Shown here: positions 51,595 through 61,677 of the stretch, in pieces
Layout of the letters: the number at the start of each line of letters is the position of its first letter
Position numbering within the stretch: the first letter of the stretch is position 1
Origin: Pseudobdellovibrio sp031428275
Lineage (GTDB): Bacteria; Bdellovibrionota; Bdellovibrionia; Bdellovibrionales; Bdellovibrionaceae
Direction: 5' to 3'
Assembly (NCBI GenBank): GCA_031428275.1
Contig: JANPPC010000008.1
Location: 1-64,000, forward strand
Length of the DNA stretch: 64,000 bases
The notes under the pieces: model-generated
What the model was told of the DNA's origin: nothing
Seen by the model: the letters and a program-made list of their open reading frames with translations, nothing else
Database searches by the model: none
Position numbers and translations under genes: made by a program

Positions 51595-51850
51595 CCTCGC
51601 CGCACATTATAGGTGCGTACCGTTCTTTCGTTGTCTTGTATTTTACCTAATTGGCACATGAATCGCTACATCAATTTTCTTTCATGTTACGAGTCAGGCA
51701 AATGAGCTTGGTCTTTTTTAATACGGGGCAAAATATCCTACAAAAAGGCATCTGTTGCTTAATTCCCCATTTTCACACTGGTTAAAAATTTGAATTTGAA
51801 ATAATGAGGCGATCTCGTTAGCTTACATGGAATTAACTTTGAAGGAAAAA

Positions 51851-53443
51851 ATGAATAATCATAGACCACAAATACCAGATTCTCAATTCAGCGAGCGCCG
51901 TCAATTCGACATAGCTCCGGCATTTTTCGTAAAGATCGCGCTATTTGCGCTGGTGATGTTTTTGATTATTAAATTAACTAAGTTAGCACTACTTTTTTTC
52001 GTGGCTACTTTTATTGCGGTCGCGCTCAATCCCATCGTGAAGCGGTTACAGAAATTAAGTTTACCACGCTCGGCGGCCATAGGGATTGTAACTATTTTTT
52101 TAGCCAGCAGCTTACTATGGGTTGGATTAATTCTAGCGCCTTCCATTTACGCTCAGCTTCAGATCATTGTTGCGGCCCTTCCAAACTTGCAACAGCAATT
52201 AATTTCTGAATTTCCAAAAGACGGAATGCTATCGAAGATGATCAATAAATTTTCGATGACCGGAGAAGCCGACACAGCACTTTGGTTAAACCCAGCAATT
52301 AATTTTTTACAATCGACAATGCATGGCCTTAGCGAATTCTTTATCGTTGTGATTATGTCGGTTTATCTATTAATTGACGGCAAGCGAGCCTTTATTTGGT
52401 TTAGTGATTTTTTTTCGGCGCCGGTTCGACTTAAATTGCGCGCAACGGCCGCCCAAACCGCACCCGTCATTTCGGCCTATGTGACCGCGCAAATTATTTC
52501 AGGACTGCTATGCGGAATTTTTTCGTTCGCACTTTTAACTATTTTAAATGTACCAGCCGCTTTAACTTTAGCAGCCGTTGCGGCCTTTTTAGATGTGATG
52601 CCCGTACTGGGTTTTTTAATTACGCTTGTACCCGCTTTGATTTTATCGCTGACCGTATCGCCGGCGACGGCCGGAATCGTCTTGTTAGCCTACGCCTGCT
52701 ATCATGCGGTTGAGGTTTACATTTTGTTGCCGCTTATTTATCGGCGCAATCTAAAATTAGGCACATTAGTCGTACTGCTTTCTATTTTAGTTGCGTTTAC
52801 ACTCGGTGGAATTTTAGCTGCCATTGCAATACTACCCGTCGTAGCATCTTATCCCATCATCGAAAAAATTTGGTTGGCCAGATACCTCGGTCGAAATGTG
52901 GTACAGAAGCATAACCTGGTGGCCAGCAATACAGATCTGCAAATTGATCCACTTAATATGTGGAACGATCCATTACTCAATTTTGCTGAATCTAAAAATT
53001 ACAACCATGCAGAAAGCCGTTCACACGCGGCGATAGGTAAAACAATTCTTATCGTAGATGATGACCTAGATACGCGTGCCCTTTTGAAAGACGTACTTGA
53101 AACCGAAGGCTTCCGCATTCTAGAGGCTGGTAATGGCGTCGACGGAATAGAATACCTACGTCGCTCACAAAATATTGGGCTCATCTTGCTTGATTACCAT
53201 ATGCCCGTTATGGATGGTCTGACATTTATTGATCGTATTCGTAACATGGCGAATTTTAAAAACATTCCGGTGGTATTTCTTTCGGCTGATTCAGATCGCG
53301 TAAAATTAACTGATTCGGGCGCCGAAGAAGTTATTCGTAAACCCGTCGATTTCGATCATTTAACTAAGATGATTCATCGCCATTATAAAGCGAATAGCAA
53401 TCACTATACTGCACCGACTTTTTCGGCTACAGAGATGACTTAA
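51851..53443 (+). CDS. AI-2E/PerM-family permease fused to a response-regulator receiver domain
   Basis: The protein has about 530 aa. I prefer the ATG at 51851 (AAGGA upstream) to that at 51827. Residues 20-355 hold about eight membrane helices of the AI-2E transporter family, with the conserved loop ending PVVASYPIIEKIW. After a linker, a receiver domain (about 400-515) carries ILIVDDDLDTR, LILLDYHMPVMDG with the phospho-Asp and the IRKPVD Lys. The receiver should sit in the cytoplasm, so transport may be phospho-controlled. The kinase is unknown. Its 3' end overlaps the SNF2 gene by 4 bp. Confidence 0.88.
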   Translation: MNNHRPQIPDSQFSERRQFDIAPAFFVKIALFALVMFLIIKLTKLALLFFVATFIAVALNPIVKRLQKLSLPRSAAIGIVTIFLASSLLWVGLILAPSIYAQLQIIVAALPNLQQQLISEFPKDGMLSKMINKFSMTGEADTALWLNPAINFLQSTMHGLSEFFIVVIMSVYLLIDGKRAFIWFSDFFSAPVRLKLRATAAQTAPVISAYVTAQIISGLLCGIFSFALLTILNVPAALTLAAVAAFLDVMPVLGFLITLVPALILSLTVSPATAGIVLLAYACYHAVEVYILLPLIYRRNLKLGTLVVLLSILVAFTLGGILAAIAILPVVASYPIIEKIWLARYLGRNVVQKHNLVASNTDLQIDPLNMWNDPLLNFAESKNYNHAESRSHAAIGKTILIVDDDLDTRALLKDVLETEGFRILEAGNGVDGIEYLRRSQNIGLILLDYHMPVMDGLTFIDRIRNMANFKNIPVVFLSADSDRVKLTDSGAEEVIRKPVDFDHLTKMIHRHYKANSNHYTAPTFSATEMT

Positions 53444-56400
53444 TCAATTCCTAATAAAATGTCGAAATCACTTTTACTGATAGCCGCGCTACCGACGCCA
53501 ATGTCGGCTTCTTTTTCAGTGTTCGAAAATAACGACTGAAACTTTTTATCTTTACGATCTTTTAAAAGCTCAATTTTTTCTTCTAAAGACTCATGCATTA
53601 TATATTTAAAAACTTGAACCGCTTTATTCTGGCCAAGTCGATGCGCGCGATCGGTCGCCTGATTTTCGACTGAAGGGTTCCACCAAGGCTCTAAGTGAAA
53701 GACGTAACTAGCTTTAGTTAAGTTTAAGCCTACGCCGCCCGTTTTAAGTGTCATGACCAGCACAGCTCCGCCAACTAAGGCGTTGAAGTCAGCCAAAATT
53801 TTCTGGCGTTGCTTAGTCGGTACTCCACCGTGAAGAACAAATACCGGAATTCCGGCTTTTTTCAATAGGTCGCTAGTATGTTCAAGCGTCTGTAAAAACT
53901 GGGTAAAGACCAAGGCGCTTTCGCCCGATTCAATAATCTCTTTTAACGATTCCATTAAGGTTTCCAACTTAGGTGGCACCTTATCATAACGCACATTCGG
54001 CAAGGCCGCCGGATCAGAACAAGCCTGACGCAGACGTAAGAGGGCAGTTAGCATTTGTAATTGAACGCTGGCTTCACCCTGGATAGCCATGGTCTCTTGC
54101 ACACGTTGATTATACGAAAGTGCGATATCACGGTAAATTTCTTTTTGACGCTCTTCGAACGCAATACTCATTTTAGTTTCTTGTTTTTCAGGTAACTGAT
54201 CAAGAATCTCTTTTTTTGTTCGACGAAGAAGTAACGGCTTAATTTTTAATTTAAGCTCTTCAACCTCTTCACGCTGCACAGTTTCGCGGTTAACGAATTT
54301 TTTTCTGAATTCATCAATTTTACCTAAACTACCCGGTACTAAAATATCAACTAGCGAGTAAAATTCGCCGTAGTGATTTTCCATCGGTGTACCGGTTAAG
54401 CCAATTTTAAACTGCGCAGTTAAAGATCGGGCTGCGGCCGTTCGCTTCGTCGTAATATTTTTTAAATTCTGGGCTTCATCGAAAATTAAAACCTTCCACT
54501 TGTACTGGTTTAAGAATTGTTCGTGTTCAAGCAGTAAACCGTAAGTTGTAATCACGACAATCTGTTCTTGATTAGCGAAATAGCGCCCCACTTTGTCTTG
54601 TTCTTTATTCGTGAACACAGTGTATGGAACTTCAGGCGTAAATTTCTCGATCTCGCTTTGCCAGTTGAAAATCAGCGACGAAGGCACCACGACCAATACC
54701 TGCCCTAGTTCGCCCTTAGAACGTAGCACGTCTAAGAATGTTAATGTCTGTAAGGTTTTACCTAAACCCATATCATCGGCCAATAGAGCTCCTAAACGTA
54801 GATGATATAAATCTTGCAACCACTGCACTCCGACTGCTTGGTAAGGCTTAAGCTCTGCCTTAACCGACGAAGGCAATTCTAACTCGCGCGTTTTAGTTCC
54901 TAGCTGGTCATAAAATTCGCATAGCTTAGTCCATTCATGGTCACCACGAATAGGTACACCCGAAGCACGTAATGCCAAAAGCTCTAAGGTTTGGCTGCGT
55001 GGTAGATGATAAATTTTTTCGCCATTTTTACGCTTACTAGTTTCGTTTTTACCCTTTTGCAATTTCTGCCAAAAGTTTTCTAAACGTTTTAGCGAAGGCA
55101 TTTGCTTTTTTGGTACTAAATAAAGTTTACCTTCGTACTCGATAACGCCGCCACGGCCCAAGCTTAAAAAGTTTTCTGCTTCGACCTCTTCACCTCTTAA
55201 GAAAAACTTCGGGTTGAGTTCAAACCAATTAAGCATTTTCGGATCAGCTTCAGTTTGAATCGAAAAATCGACTCGAAACTCATCTTCGGCTAGCTCTTGA
55301 ATAGGCTGATCTTTGTAGAAAATTTTATAACTAAACGGAATGAGTAACTGCAAAGACTCTAACGAGTCTTGTAAACTAGCAGCTTGCAATCCCGCCGTCG
55401 GAAAATGATAAGTTGTCTCGAGCGCGTGTGGGTCGTTTTCAAAGTTATGATTTGAAATTTTAGATAAAAATGAAGTACGCGATTTTTTAAACGCTTCGCC
55501 GCCACTGGTTAAGGCCAATTTACGAAGCAATTCAAAGATAAGATGAAATTCCCGTTCGACCACACCTTCTAAAATCACTTCACCCGATTCAGAATAAAAA
55601 GATTCGCTGGTGTGAAGCGATTTAAAAGTCAGCTTTACGAAATCTTCAAAGCTATTCAACACTGACTTTGAACATAGCTCGGTTAGTGGCACATCGCGAA
55701 TAAACGTGGCCGTGCTGCCTGCCAGCAATAGCGATTTAATTTTATCGTGTAATTGGGCAAATAGATTTTCTTTACTGGTTTCGGTTGCATCGGTCATAAT
55801 TCCGTCGAAATGCACCGAACAAATTTCCATTAGCAAAAACTGTAAAATACCTAAATGCTTTAGTAATTTAATGTCCCAGTCACGTTTATTACCAACACGT
55901 GCGGCAACGTCCCGAGCTTCCGCTCCTAAAATAAACGACAGGCCCTGCGACATAGCTTGTAAGTAAACCATCGACAGCGAAGTCCAACCCTTACGTACTA
56001 AGTTTTTTTGTCCCGCTACTCTTGCCTCGTGTTGTAAGAAAAAATGTCCAAATTCGTTTAAATGAACTTCGGTCTGGCTTTGATCTTTGGTTAAAGTTCT
56101 TGAATCACCAGTTATTTTTACCGGTATTGATCGTGTACGTAAGTAACGAAGAATTGTTTTTGCCTCGAATTCGCCAATCACGTCGACCACAGGCATAGTT
56201 TGCCCCGTGATCACCAAGTCCGGCAGAAGGCTTGAGATAGTCTCTTGCAACATACTAAATTCACGTAACCACGGATGAATAACTAAAATGCCTTCCGTTT
56301 CTTCGACGGCAAAAGATTCAAAAAAGAAGAATGGTAACTTTCTAAAACTAATCAGTTTAAATTCTGAAACCAGATCTTTTTTCTCGTCAAAATCAACTCG

Positions 56401-57390
56401 CCAGTCAAGCTCGGCACCTGGGTCGAATTCAACTCCGTTTATTTTCATCGCCACGCTTGGTCGATTTCTAGTTTGCAAGTAAAGCTCGATTTTACCTTGC
56501 CGCTGCGCCGTCGTTACTTGCCCCAATAAGGCTTGAATAATTTCTTCAAGTTCGGACACTGACTGGCTGATAAAAGTATTTTCACTATGCTGAGTTAACG
56601 GCCATTTGGCAAAAATTGAAGCCGGCATTTTGACCTGCGGCAATAAATCGAGCGGAACTTTTTTATGCAACGGATGGCGAAGAATTTCTTTGGCTGTAAT
56701 CTGCATACCGTTGCTGAAATTATAACAAACAATATCGGCTAGGCGATTTTGCTGATTCACTTCGTGCAAGTAACTACCCGAGTACGCCACCATTTTTCGG
56801 CGAAAAATTTCGGGTAAATTCCACGCGCGCGGTGAAGGCTGCTCACGCTCTTTACCCACCTCATGGTGTTTGTAATTGGTAAAGTCTGTTTTTAAAACGC
56901 TACTTAGCGGCGTACTTTTTAAAACAGAATTCTCATCAAAAAATAAACTAATTGAATCAAGCTTTGTATCGGCATACTGCGATTTTTGCTCGGGCTCGTC
57001 AGATAGATTTCTATCTTTAAATTGTTCAGATAATTTTAATAAATCAGGGTTAATCAACTGCTCTTGCTCGACAACAAGAGCCTGCCAGATCAAGACGTAC
57101 GATCCCCACTGGTGCTCGCAACTGCTTGTACATTCTGAACAAGTAAATTCTAATGCCGCGCCAATGGCCGATTCACGAACGTCCACACGCACAATCGGGT
57201 CGATGGCCGGGTCTTTCCAAGTAAATGTCATATCTAAAGCTTCAACTCTACGCAGTTCGTAAGTTTGAAAACGGCCCTCTTCAATCAGCTGCAACGCATC
57301 TTTATATACAATGTGCTCACTAAGCGGGACTCTTTCGCTCGGATTTCGTAATTGAGAGATCTGACTAAGGGTTACTGGAGATAAAAACAC
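53440..57390 (-). CDS. SWI2/SNF2-family ATPase with SWIM-like zinc finger
   Basis: The 1316-aa protein has near residue 77 CSECTSSCEHQWG, a SWIM-type CxC...CxH variant. Residues 150-800 are a long accessory region. From about 855 is the SNF2 core: LLADDMGLGKT (motif I), LIFDEAQNLKN (motif II, DEAQ), GLTGTPMEN (motif III), QFLQTL, LKTGGVGLNLTKA (motif V) and DRAHRLGQ (motif VI). Bacterial homologues remodel protein-DNA complexes such as stalled RNA polymerase. It appears monocistronic and ends tail-to-tail with the permease-receiver gene. Confidence 0.92.
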   Translation of the reverse strand: MFLSPVTLSQISQLRNPSERVPLSEHIVYKDALQLIEEGRFQTYELRRVEALDMTFTWKDPAIDPIVRVDVRESAIGAALEFTCSECTSSCEHQWGSYVLIWQALVVEQEQLINPDLLKLSEQFKDRNLSDEPEQKSQYADTKLDSISLFFDENSVLKSTPLSSVLKTDFTNYKHHEVGKEREQPSPRAWNLPEIFRRKMVAYSGSYLHEVNQQNRLADIVCYNFSNGMQITAKEILRHPLHKKVPLDLLPQVKMPASIFAKWPLTQHSENTFISQSVSELEEIIQALLGQVTTAQRQGKIELYLQTRNRPSVAMKINGVEFDPGAELDWRVDFDEKKDLVSEFKLISFRKLPFFFFESFAVEETEGILVIHPWLREFSMLQETISSLLPDLVITGQTMPVVDVIGEFEAKTILRYLRTRSIPVKITGDSRTLTKDQSQTEVHLNEFGHFFLQHEARVAGQKNLVRKGWTSLSMVYLQAMSQGLSFILGAEARDVAARVGNKRDWDIKLLKHLGILQFLLMEICSVHFDGIMTDATETSKENLFAQLHDKIKSLLLAGSTATFIRDVPLTELCSKSVLNSFEDFVKLTFKSLHTSESFYSESGEVILEGVVEREFHLIFELLRKLALTSGGEAFKKSRTSFLSKISNHNFENDPHALETTYHFPTAGLQAASLQDSLESLQLLIPFSYKIFYKDQPIQELAEDEFRVDFSIQTEADPKMLNWFELNPKFFLRGEEVEAENFLSLGRGGVIEYEGKLYLVPKKQMPSLKRLENFWQKLQKGKNETSKRKNGEKIYHLPRSQTLELLALRASGVPIRGDHEWTKLCEFYDQLGTKTRELELPSSVKAELKPYQAVGVQWLQDLYHLRLGALLADDMGLGKTLQTLTFLDVLRSKGELGQVLVVVPSSLIFNWQSEIEKFTPEVPYTVFTNKEQDKVGRYFANQEQIVVITTYGLLLEHEQFLNQYKWKVLIFDEAQNLKNITTKRTAAARSLTAQFKIGLTGTPMENHYGEFYSLVDILVPGSLGKIDEFRKKFVNRETVQREEVEELKLKIKPLLLRRTKKEILDQLPEKQETKMSIAFEERQKEIYRDIALSYNQRVQETMAIQGEASVQLQMLTALLRLRQACSDPAALPNVRYDKVPPKLETLMESLKEIIESGESALVFTQFLQTLEHTSDLLKKAGIPVFVLHGGVPTKQRQKILADFNALVGGAVLVMTLKTGGVGLNLTKASYVFHLEPWWNPSVENQATDRAHRLGQNKAVQVFKYIMHESLEEKIELLKDRKDKKFQSLFSNTEKEADIGVGSAAISKSDFDILLGID

Positions 57391-57566
57391 GCGGGAAAAA
57401 TCCTTTTTTGCATGGTTTGGGGCATCAGGCAGTGTGCCTCACATTACATTGTTTGTCATGAATAATTAAAGTGAATCCGTTTATCTAGCTTCTTACGCTG
57501 CGTTTATTCTTGAAACGGCCGCGCGTCTCGGGTCTCATATGTGCTTAAACAAAACAAGGAGTTCCC

Positions 57567-58052
57567 ATGAAATTATTCTTAGCATCGGCCGCATTATTGT
57601 TATCTGTAGTTGCTCAAGCCAGCCCTAAAGTTGGTGATTACAGCGAATTTCAATTAACCGTTTCTCAAGGCGCACAATCAATGGTTGGTAGCTACATTAT
57701 GGCGGTTATTTCGGAAAGTGGCGATTCAGTTGTGGTAACTACAACAATTCATTTTGATGGCCAACCAGATCAGTTTCAACAAGATCAAATGAAGAAAACT
57801 GATCTACTAAGCGATCAAACAATCAGCGATGTTTTAACAAATTGTGCCGCTTACGGCGGCTCAGCAGAACAACTTTCAACTACTAACGGTCCGATTGCTA
57901 CCTGCAAAATGGCTATGCAAGGCCAAGATCCTGCTAACCCAGGTCAAATGTGGATCGGCGCTGTTCCATTCGGAATCGTAAAGCAAATTCAATCTACGCC
58001 TGAAGGTCAAACTTTCACATTAGACTTAAAAAAATTCATTGTTGGTAAATAA
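57567..58052 (+). CDS. Exported protein of unknown function
   Basis: The 161-aa protein has a signal peptide (cleavage after AQAS, near residue 19) and a beta-rich mature domain. Two cysteines (LTNCAAYGG and ATCKMA) probably form a disulfide. A strong AAGGAG precedes the ATG, and codon choice looks suited to high expression. No family recognised. It ends at a bidirectional terminator shared with sodC. Confidence 0.65.
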   Translation: MKLFLASAALLLSVVAQASPKVGDYSEFQLTVSQGAQSMVGSYIMAVISESGDSVVVTTTIHFDGQPDQFQQDQMKKTDLLSDQTISDVLTNCAAYGGSAEQLSTTNGPIATCKMAMQGQDPANPGQMWIGAVPFGIVKQIQSTPEGQTFTLDLKKFIVGK

Positions 58053-58090
58053 TCAAGGAGCTAAAAATAGTTCACTCTAGTTAATTCAAA

Positions 58091-58135
58091 ATAAAGAAAG
58101 AGCACTCCATTATAGAGCGCTCTTTCTTTATTTTC
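58091..58135. terminator. Bidirectional intrinsic terminator
   Basis: A perfect 13-bp stem (58091-58103 with 58119-58131), T-rich beyond the stem on both strands, sits between the converging exported-protein gene and sodC. It should end both transcripts. Confidence 0.85.
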
Positions 58136-58173
58136 TGCATCTGACTTTCGCCAAACTCATTCGTCTTAAAAAA

Positions 58174-58683
58174 TTATTTCTTCATTTTCATTGGCTTGAT
58201 CACGCCGCACGCAACGCGAGGAGCCGAAGGCTTCGTCACGTCATCTGGTCCGCCATGAACCATGATAGCTAAGCCATTGACCGGGTTCACACCTTCCATC
58301 GAAAGATTTGCCGCCGTCAAACGACCTTGCGCAATACCTTTATCGTTTGCCACCAGTGCTGGTAGATCTCCGGCGAAAGCTTGTGGAGTTTCTAAAGATG
58401 TTCCACCTGTTTCAGCAATCTTATGGGCGTGTGAGCCCGCTGACTTGGCATCTTTAGACGAGCAATCGCCTTTTTCATGAATGTGAAAGCCGTAGCTTTG
58501 GCCTTTTTTAAGACCCATGACTTTATATTCAATTTCTAATCCGCCTGCTACGTCTTTAAAATTAGCACTGCCGATTACTTTTGAATCATTTTTACTTTCT
58601 AGGTTTGCATGCGCTTCTAAGGCAGCAAAGCTTTGGGTACTTAACATTAATAATGCGGATGCGATCGTTACACTTAATTTCAT
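58174..58683 (-). CDS. sodC: Periplasmic Cu/Zn superoxide dismutase
   Basis: The 169-aa protein has a signal peptide (cleavage near SFAA, residue 20). Metal-site blocks are GFHIHEKGDC (copper His pair), AGSHAH, GDLPAL (zinc Asp) and IMVHGGPDD (copper His), and the disulfide partners are GDCSS and VACGVI. It removes superoxide arriving at or made in the periplasm. In the zinc region AGSHAH matches the usual AGGHxxP with the Pro replaced, a small variation. Confidence 0.92.
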   Translation of the reverse strand: MKLSVTIASALLMLSTQSFAALEAHANLESKNDSKVIGSANFKDVAGGLEIEYKVMGLKKGQSYGFHIHEKGDCSSKDAKSAGSHAHKIAETGGTSLETPQAFAGDLPALVANDKGIAQGRLTAANLSMEGVNPVNGLAIMVHGGPDDVTKPSAPRVACGVIKPMKMKK

Positions 58684-58718
58684 CTTCTATTTCCTTTATG
58701 GCTGGTTGAAGTCGTTAA

Positions 58719-59402
58719 CTACGTAAATGCTAATCTTTTCTTTTCAGGTACTATTGTTTTCCATATTTCTGATTCTTTCAAATCTGAAATGTCTTGCGCC
58801 CGCGTTTTCTCTAGAATTTCGTTGGCACGAACACGTTGGGCTTCGCTATTTAGCTTCACCGAAAGCATAATTGCGCCTTCTTTCAAATAGAAGCCGTAAC
58901 GTTTAGCCGCACCCTTCGGGGTACCGATACCAACTAAAGCTCCGCTAGCTGCTCCGTAAATTAAGCCGATCGTTGCTCCTATGGCCGTTGACAAAATCCA
59001 TGGAGGCATCGAGCCCGTAACACTTGGTTGAGTCAAAGTTTCAAATTGCGTAAAAGTGCCTAGACTCAAAACAAATCCAAGAAAGCCCAGTACGAAAAAA
59101 CCGATGACGGCGCCAATCATGGCCCCATCTTTTAAGCTTGTTCGCTGTTGATAGACGAAATCTCTTCTGCCTGAGGCCTGAGGAGCTAATATTGAAATCT
59201 GATCTCTCAAAAAACCATTTTTCTCAAGTCGAACAACTGCACGTTCGGCATCGTAATGATTGATAAACATACCGAAGGTCGCAAGCTGTTGCTCTTCAAG
59301 ATCGGCGGCAGCGCGCTCTTGCTCATCGCTATCAGTGCTATCTTTAATTTTGTGCGTATCGCTATTTTTTGTTGATTCGTAATTATTGATTTCGGTTTGC
59401 AT
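58719..59402 (-). CDS. Membrane protein with a general-stress (YflT-like) N-terminal domain and glycine zipper
   Basis: The protein has about 227 aa from the ATG at 59402, which has GGGGT upstream. A charged N-terminal tail is followed by a domain with TFGMFINHYDAERAVVRLEKNGF (two blocks, about 42-65), like general stress protein 17M. Two Gly-rich hydrophobic segments follow (about 95-120 and 138-165), then a soluble end. It is likely an inner-membrane stress protein. Role not known. Confidence 0.65.
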   Translation of the reverse strand: MQTEINNYESTKNSDTHKIKDSTDSDEQERAAADLEEQQLATFGMFINHYDAERAVVRLEKNGFLRDQISILAPQASGRRDFVYQQRTSLKDGAMIGAVIGFFVLGFLGFVLSLGTFTQFETLTQPSVTGSMPPWILSTAIGATIGLIYGAASGALVGIGTPKGAAKRYGFYLKEGAIMLSVKLNSEAQRVRANEILEKTRAQDISDLKESEIWKTIVPEKKRLAFT

Positions 59403-59597
59403 AAAGACCCCTTGTTGCAATTGTTACTAAGATTATCTACATCCTAAGAAAGCAATGAAAGTGCCATAGCGCCGACAATGAATTGCATTTGTAGCCTTCA
59501 ATTCACATCAGACGTGCCGAATTTTCCCTGTTGTAGCCATTAAAACCCCACCTACTAAACAATAATTTCACTTATATTTCACTTATACTAAAATTAT

Positions 59598-60614
59598 TTG
59601 TCTGTTCCCGTAAGGGTCATATTTACCGTGTTTTGGGATAAAATACCCAATTTACCACCTCGCGGGAAAATAGTCTCATTTGACAGCGGCCCACGTTCTG
59701 CAAACCTCTTCAGGGTGCATAAATCAAAAATTAGTTTTAAACAATTCGCTGACCTGTTTGTCGACCGCTTTCTAATTACAAACACCACAACTTGGGCAGC
59801 ATCACTTGCGTTTTATACGTCTCTGTCGCTAGCGCCGCTGCTTATTTTATTCGTCACTTTTTCGGCAAGCTTTAGCGCCGACCTGCAAAGTAAATTTTTA
59901 TCAGAAGCAAACTATTTAGTGGGACCAGAAGCTGCTGAAACCTTTGCGATGATTATCAAAAATGCCAAAGACCGCGCAGACCTAGGATCCCTATCCGGCA
60001 TTTTGGGTGCGGCCACCCTGCTGCTGTCTGCCAGTTTCATATTTGGTGAACTGCGTGCGTCTCTTGATCAAATTTTCGATATTAAAATAGTTGTTAAAGA
60101 AAATCGCACACTCTTTGATATGTTCAAATCATTTCTGCGTATTTATGTTTTTCAAATGGGCTTAGCGTTTGCGTTTTTGTTTATAATGATTGTTTCACTG
60201 GTTGTGTCGACAGCTCTTTCAATCACCCTTTATTCTGACGACGCCACATTTAAATCGATTATCAATATCATCGTTTCGGCTCTATTTTACTCTGGGTTAT
60301 TCACACTTTTGTTTCACTTCGTGCCAAGTCAGCATTTAACTTGGCGCAGATCGTGGCAAGCCGGCCTAATGACGGCACTGCTCTTTGTTGGCGGGAAAGA
60401 ACTGATCGGGGTCTATCTGGGCAATAGCGCGCTCAGCACTAGCTACGGTGCAGCGGGCTCGTTAGTGGTCTTACTTGCTTGGGTTTATTATTCGGCAATG
60501 ATTATCTTTATTGGAGCTCACAGTATAACAACTTTGACTGCCTTACAAAAGAAGGCCAATGGTGCGGACGTTATCCCAGAATATGTTCCCCTAAAGGAGA
60601 CCCATGAAGTCTAA
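59598..60614 (+). CDS. YihY/BrkB (UPF0761) family membrane protein
   Basis: The 338-aa frame has six hydrophobic segments from about residue 60. It carries the family blocks AASLAFYTSLSLAPLLIL, SFIFGELRASLDQIF and GAAGSLVVLLAWVYYSAMI. The function of this widespread family is unknown; old names linking it to ribonuclease BN are wrong. The frame opens at a TTG, and a GTG at 59715 just before VHKSKISF is an equally good start. Its end overlaps the next gene by 11 bp. Confidence 0.8.
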   Translation: MSVPVRVIFTVFWDKIPNLPPRGKIVSFDSGPRSANLFRVHKSKISFKQFADLFVDRFLITNTTTWAASLAFYTSLSLAPLLILFVTFSASFSADLQSKFLSEANYLVGPEAAETFAMIIKNAKDRADLGSLSGILGAATLLLSASFIFGELRASLDQIFDIKIVVKENRTLFDMFKSFLRIYVFQMGLAFAFLFIMIVSLVVSTALSITLYSDDATFKSIINIIVSALFYSGLFTLLFHFVPSQHLTWRRSWQAGLMTALLFVGGKELIGVYLGNSALSTSYGAAGSLVVLLAWVYYSAMIIFIGAHSITTLTALQKKANGADVIPEYVPLKETHEV

Positions 60615-61677
60615 AATCATTATTACATCATTACTAATTGTGCTAATTGCAATCCGTGCAGTGTTGCCCGCTATTCTACTGCCAAAGATTAATTCTTATC
60701 TTAAAGATTTTTCAGAAGTTTACGCGTTTCATATTGATGATTTCGATTTAAGTATTTTTCGCGGGGCCTACCGCTTCGAAGGTCTAACCGGAAAGCTTCG
60801 CGGCAAAGAAGCTCATTTTATTACGGCCAACTACATTGATGTATCGCTTTCTTGGCGTGAACTTTTTCGCGGGCGTATTTTAACTGATGTCATCGCCGAT
60901 CAAGTAAAATTCACTTTAACGCCCGATCTGATGGATGGTTCAAAAGCCCAATCCGCGAAGGCCACTTTAGATGAGGGAAAGCAGGCAAAAGAAAAACTAT
61001 TTCCTTTTAGTGCTTCGCGAATTGATATTCGTAATTCTGATTTTCGCTTTGCAGATTTAGCCGGATTGCCACCCGAACTGCAGCTTGAAGTAACCGGTCT
61101 TGAAGGCCGCCTCAATAACGTAACTTCTTCGGCCGAAGATCCGATTTCGCTGTTTGTGGGTAAAGGGTCTTTTATGAACAGCGGGGCCATCAAAGTTGTC
61201 GGTGAGTTAAATCAAGCTGCTAAACCACTTGATTGGAACTTCGACATCGAACTTAAAAGTTTTGAAGCGACTAAGTTGAATGCGTTTCTTAAAAGAAAAG
61301 TTCCGCTCACTTTTGAAACGGGCACGCTCGACGCTTATATCGAGGTCAAATCGCAAAAAGCTAAGATCGAAGGCTATGCGAAGCCATTTTTAAAGAACGC
61401 GCACTTTTTGGGCGACGAACAAGATTTTAAAGGAATTAAACATTTCGGGGTCGAAATTACCATCGCTGCTTTAAATGCGCTTCTTAAAAGCTCAGCTGAC
61501 AAAAGCGTCGCTACCCGTGTGGTTTTTAGCTACGACGCCAAAGATAGCTTTCAATGGAATGCATCACACGCCATTTCAACTGCCCTTGCGCACGGCTTTA
61601 AAGACAAGCTAGAACCCGGCCTAGAAAATATCTACGATCTTAAACTAACCAAACCTAAGGAGGTTAAAAGTGAATAA
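60604..61677 (+). CDS. AsmA-like (DUF748-type) periplasmic protein with N-terminal anchor
   Basis: The 357-aa protein has one N-terminal hydrophobic helix (about 4-26). A long beta-rich region with alternating strands follows, including FSEVYAFHIDDFDLSIFRGAY, as at the start of DUF748/AsmA-like proteins. These form long grooves that carry lipids between membranes. The assignment is by pattern, not by close similarity. It overlaps the YihY gene by 11 bp and the next gene by 8 bp, so the three genes are an operon. Confidence 0.65.
   Translation: MKSKIIITSLLIVLIAIRAVLPAILLPKINSYLKDFSEVYAFHIDDFDLSIFRGAYRFEGLTGKLRGKEAHFITANYIDVSLSWRELFRGRILTDVIADQVKFTLTPDLMDGSKAQSAKATLDEGKQAKEKLFPFSASRIDIRNSDFRFADLAGLPPELQLEVTGLEGRLNNVTSSAEDPISLFVGKGSFMNSGAIKVVGELNQAAKPLDWNFDIELKSFEATKLNAFLKRKVPLTFETGTLDAYIEVKSQKAKIEGYAKPFLKNAHFLGDEQDFKGIKHFGVEITIAALNALLKSSADKSVATRVVFSYDAKDSFQWNASHAISTALAHGFKDKLEPGLENIYDLKLTKPKEVKSE

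Noticed and set aside
59598..60614. Ribonuclease BN
   Set aside because: The YihY family was once given this name, but it is a membrane protein unrelated to the true enzyme.
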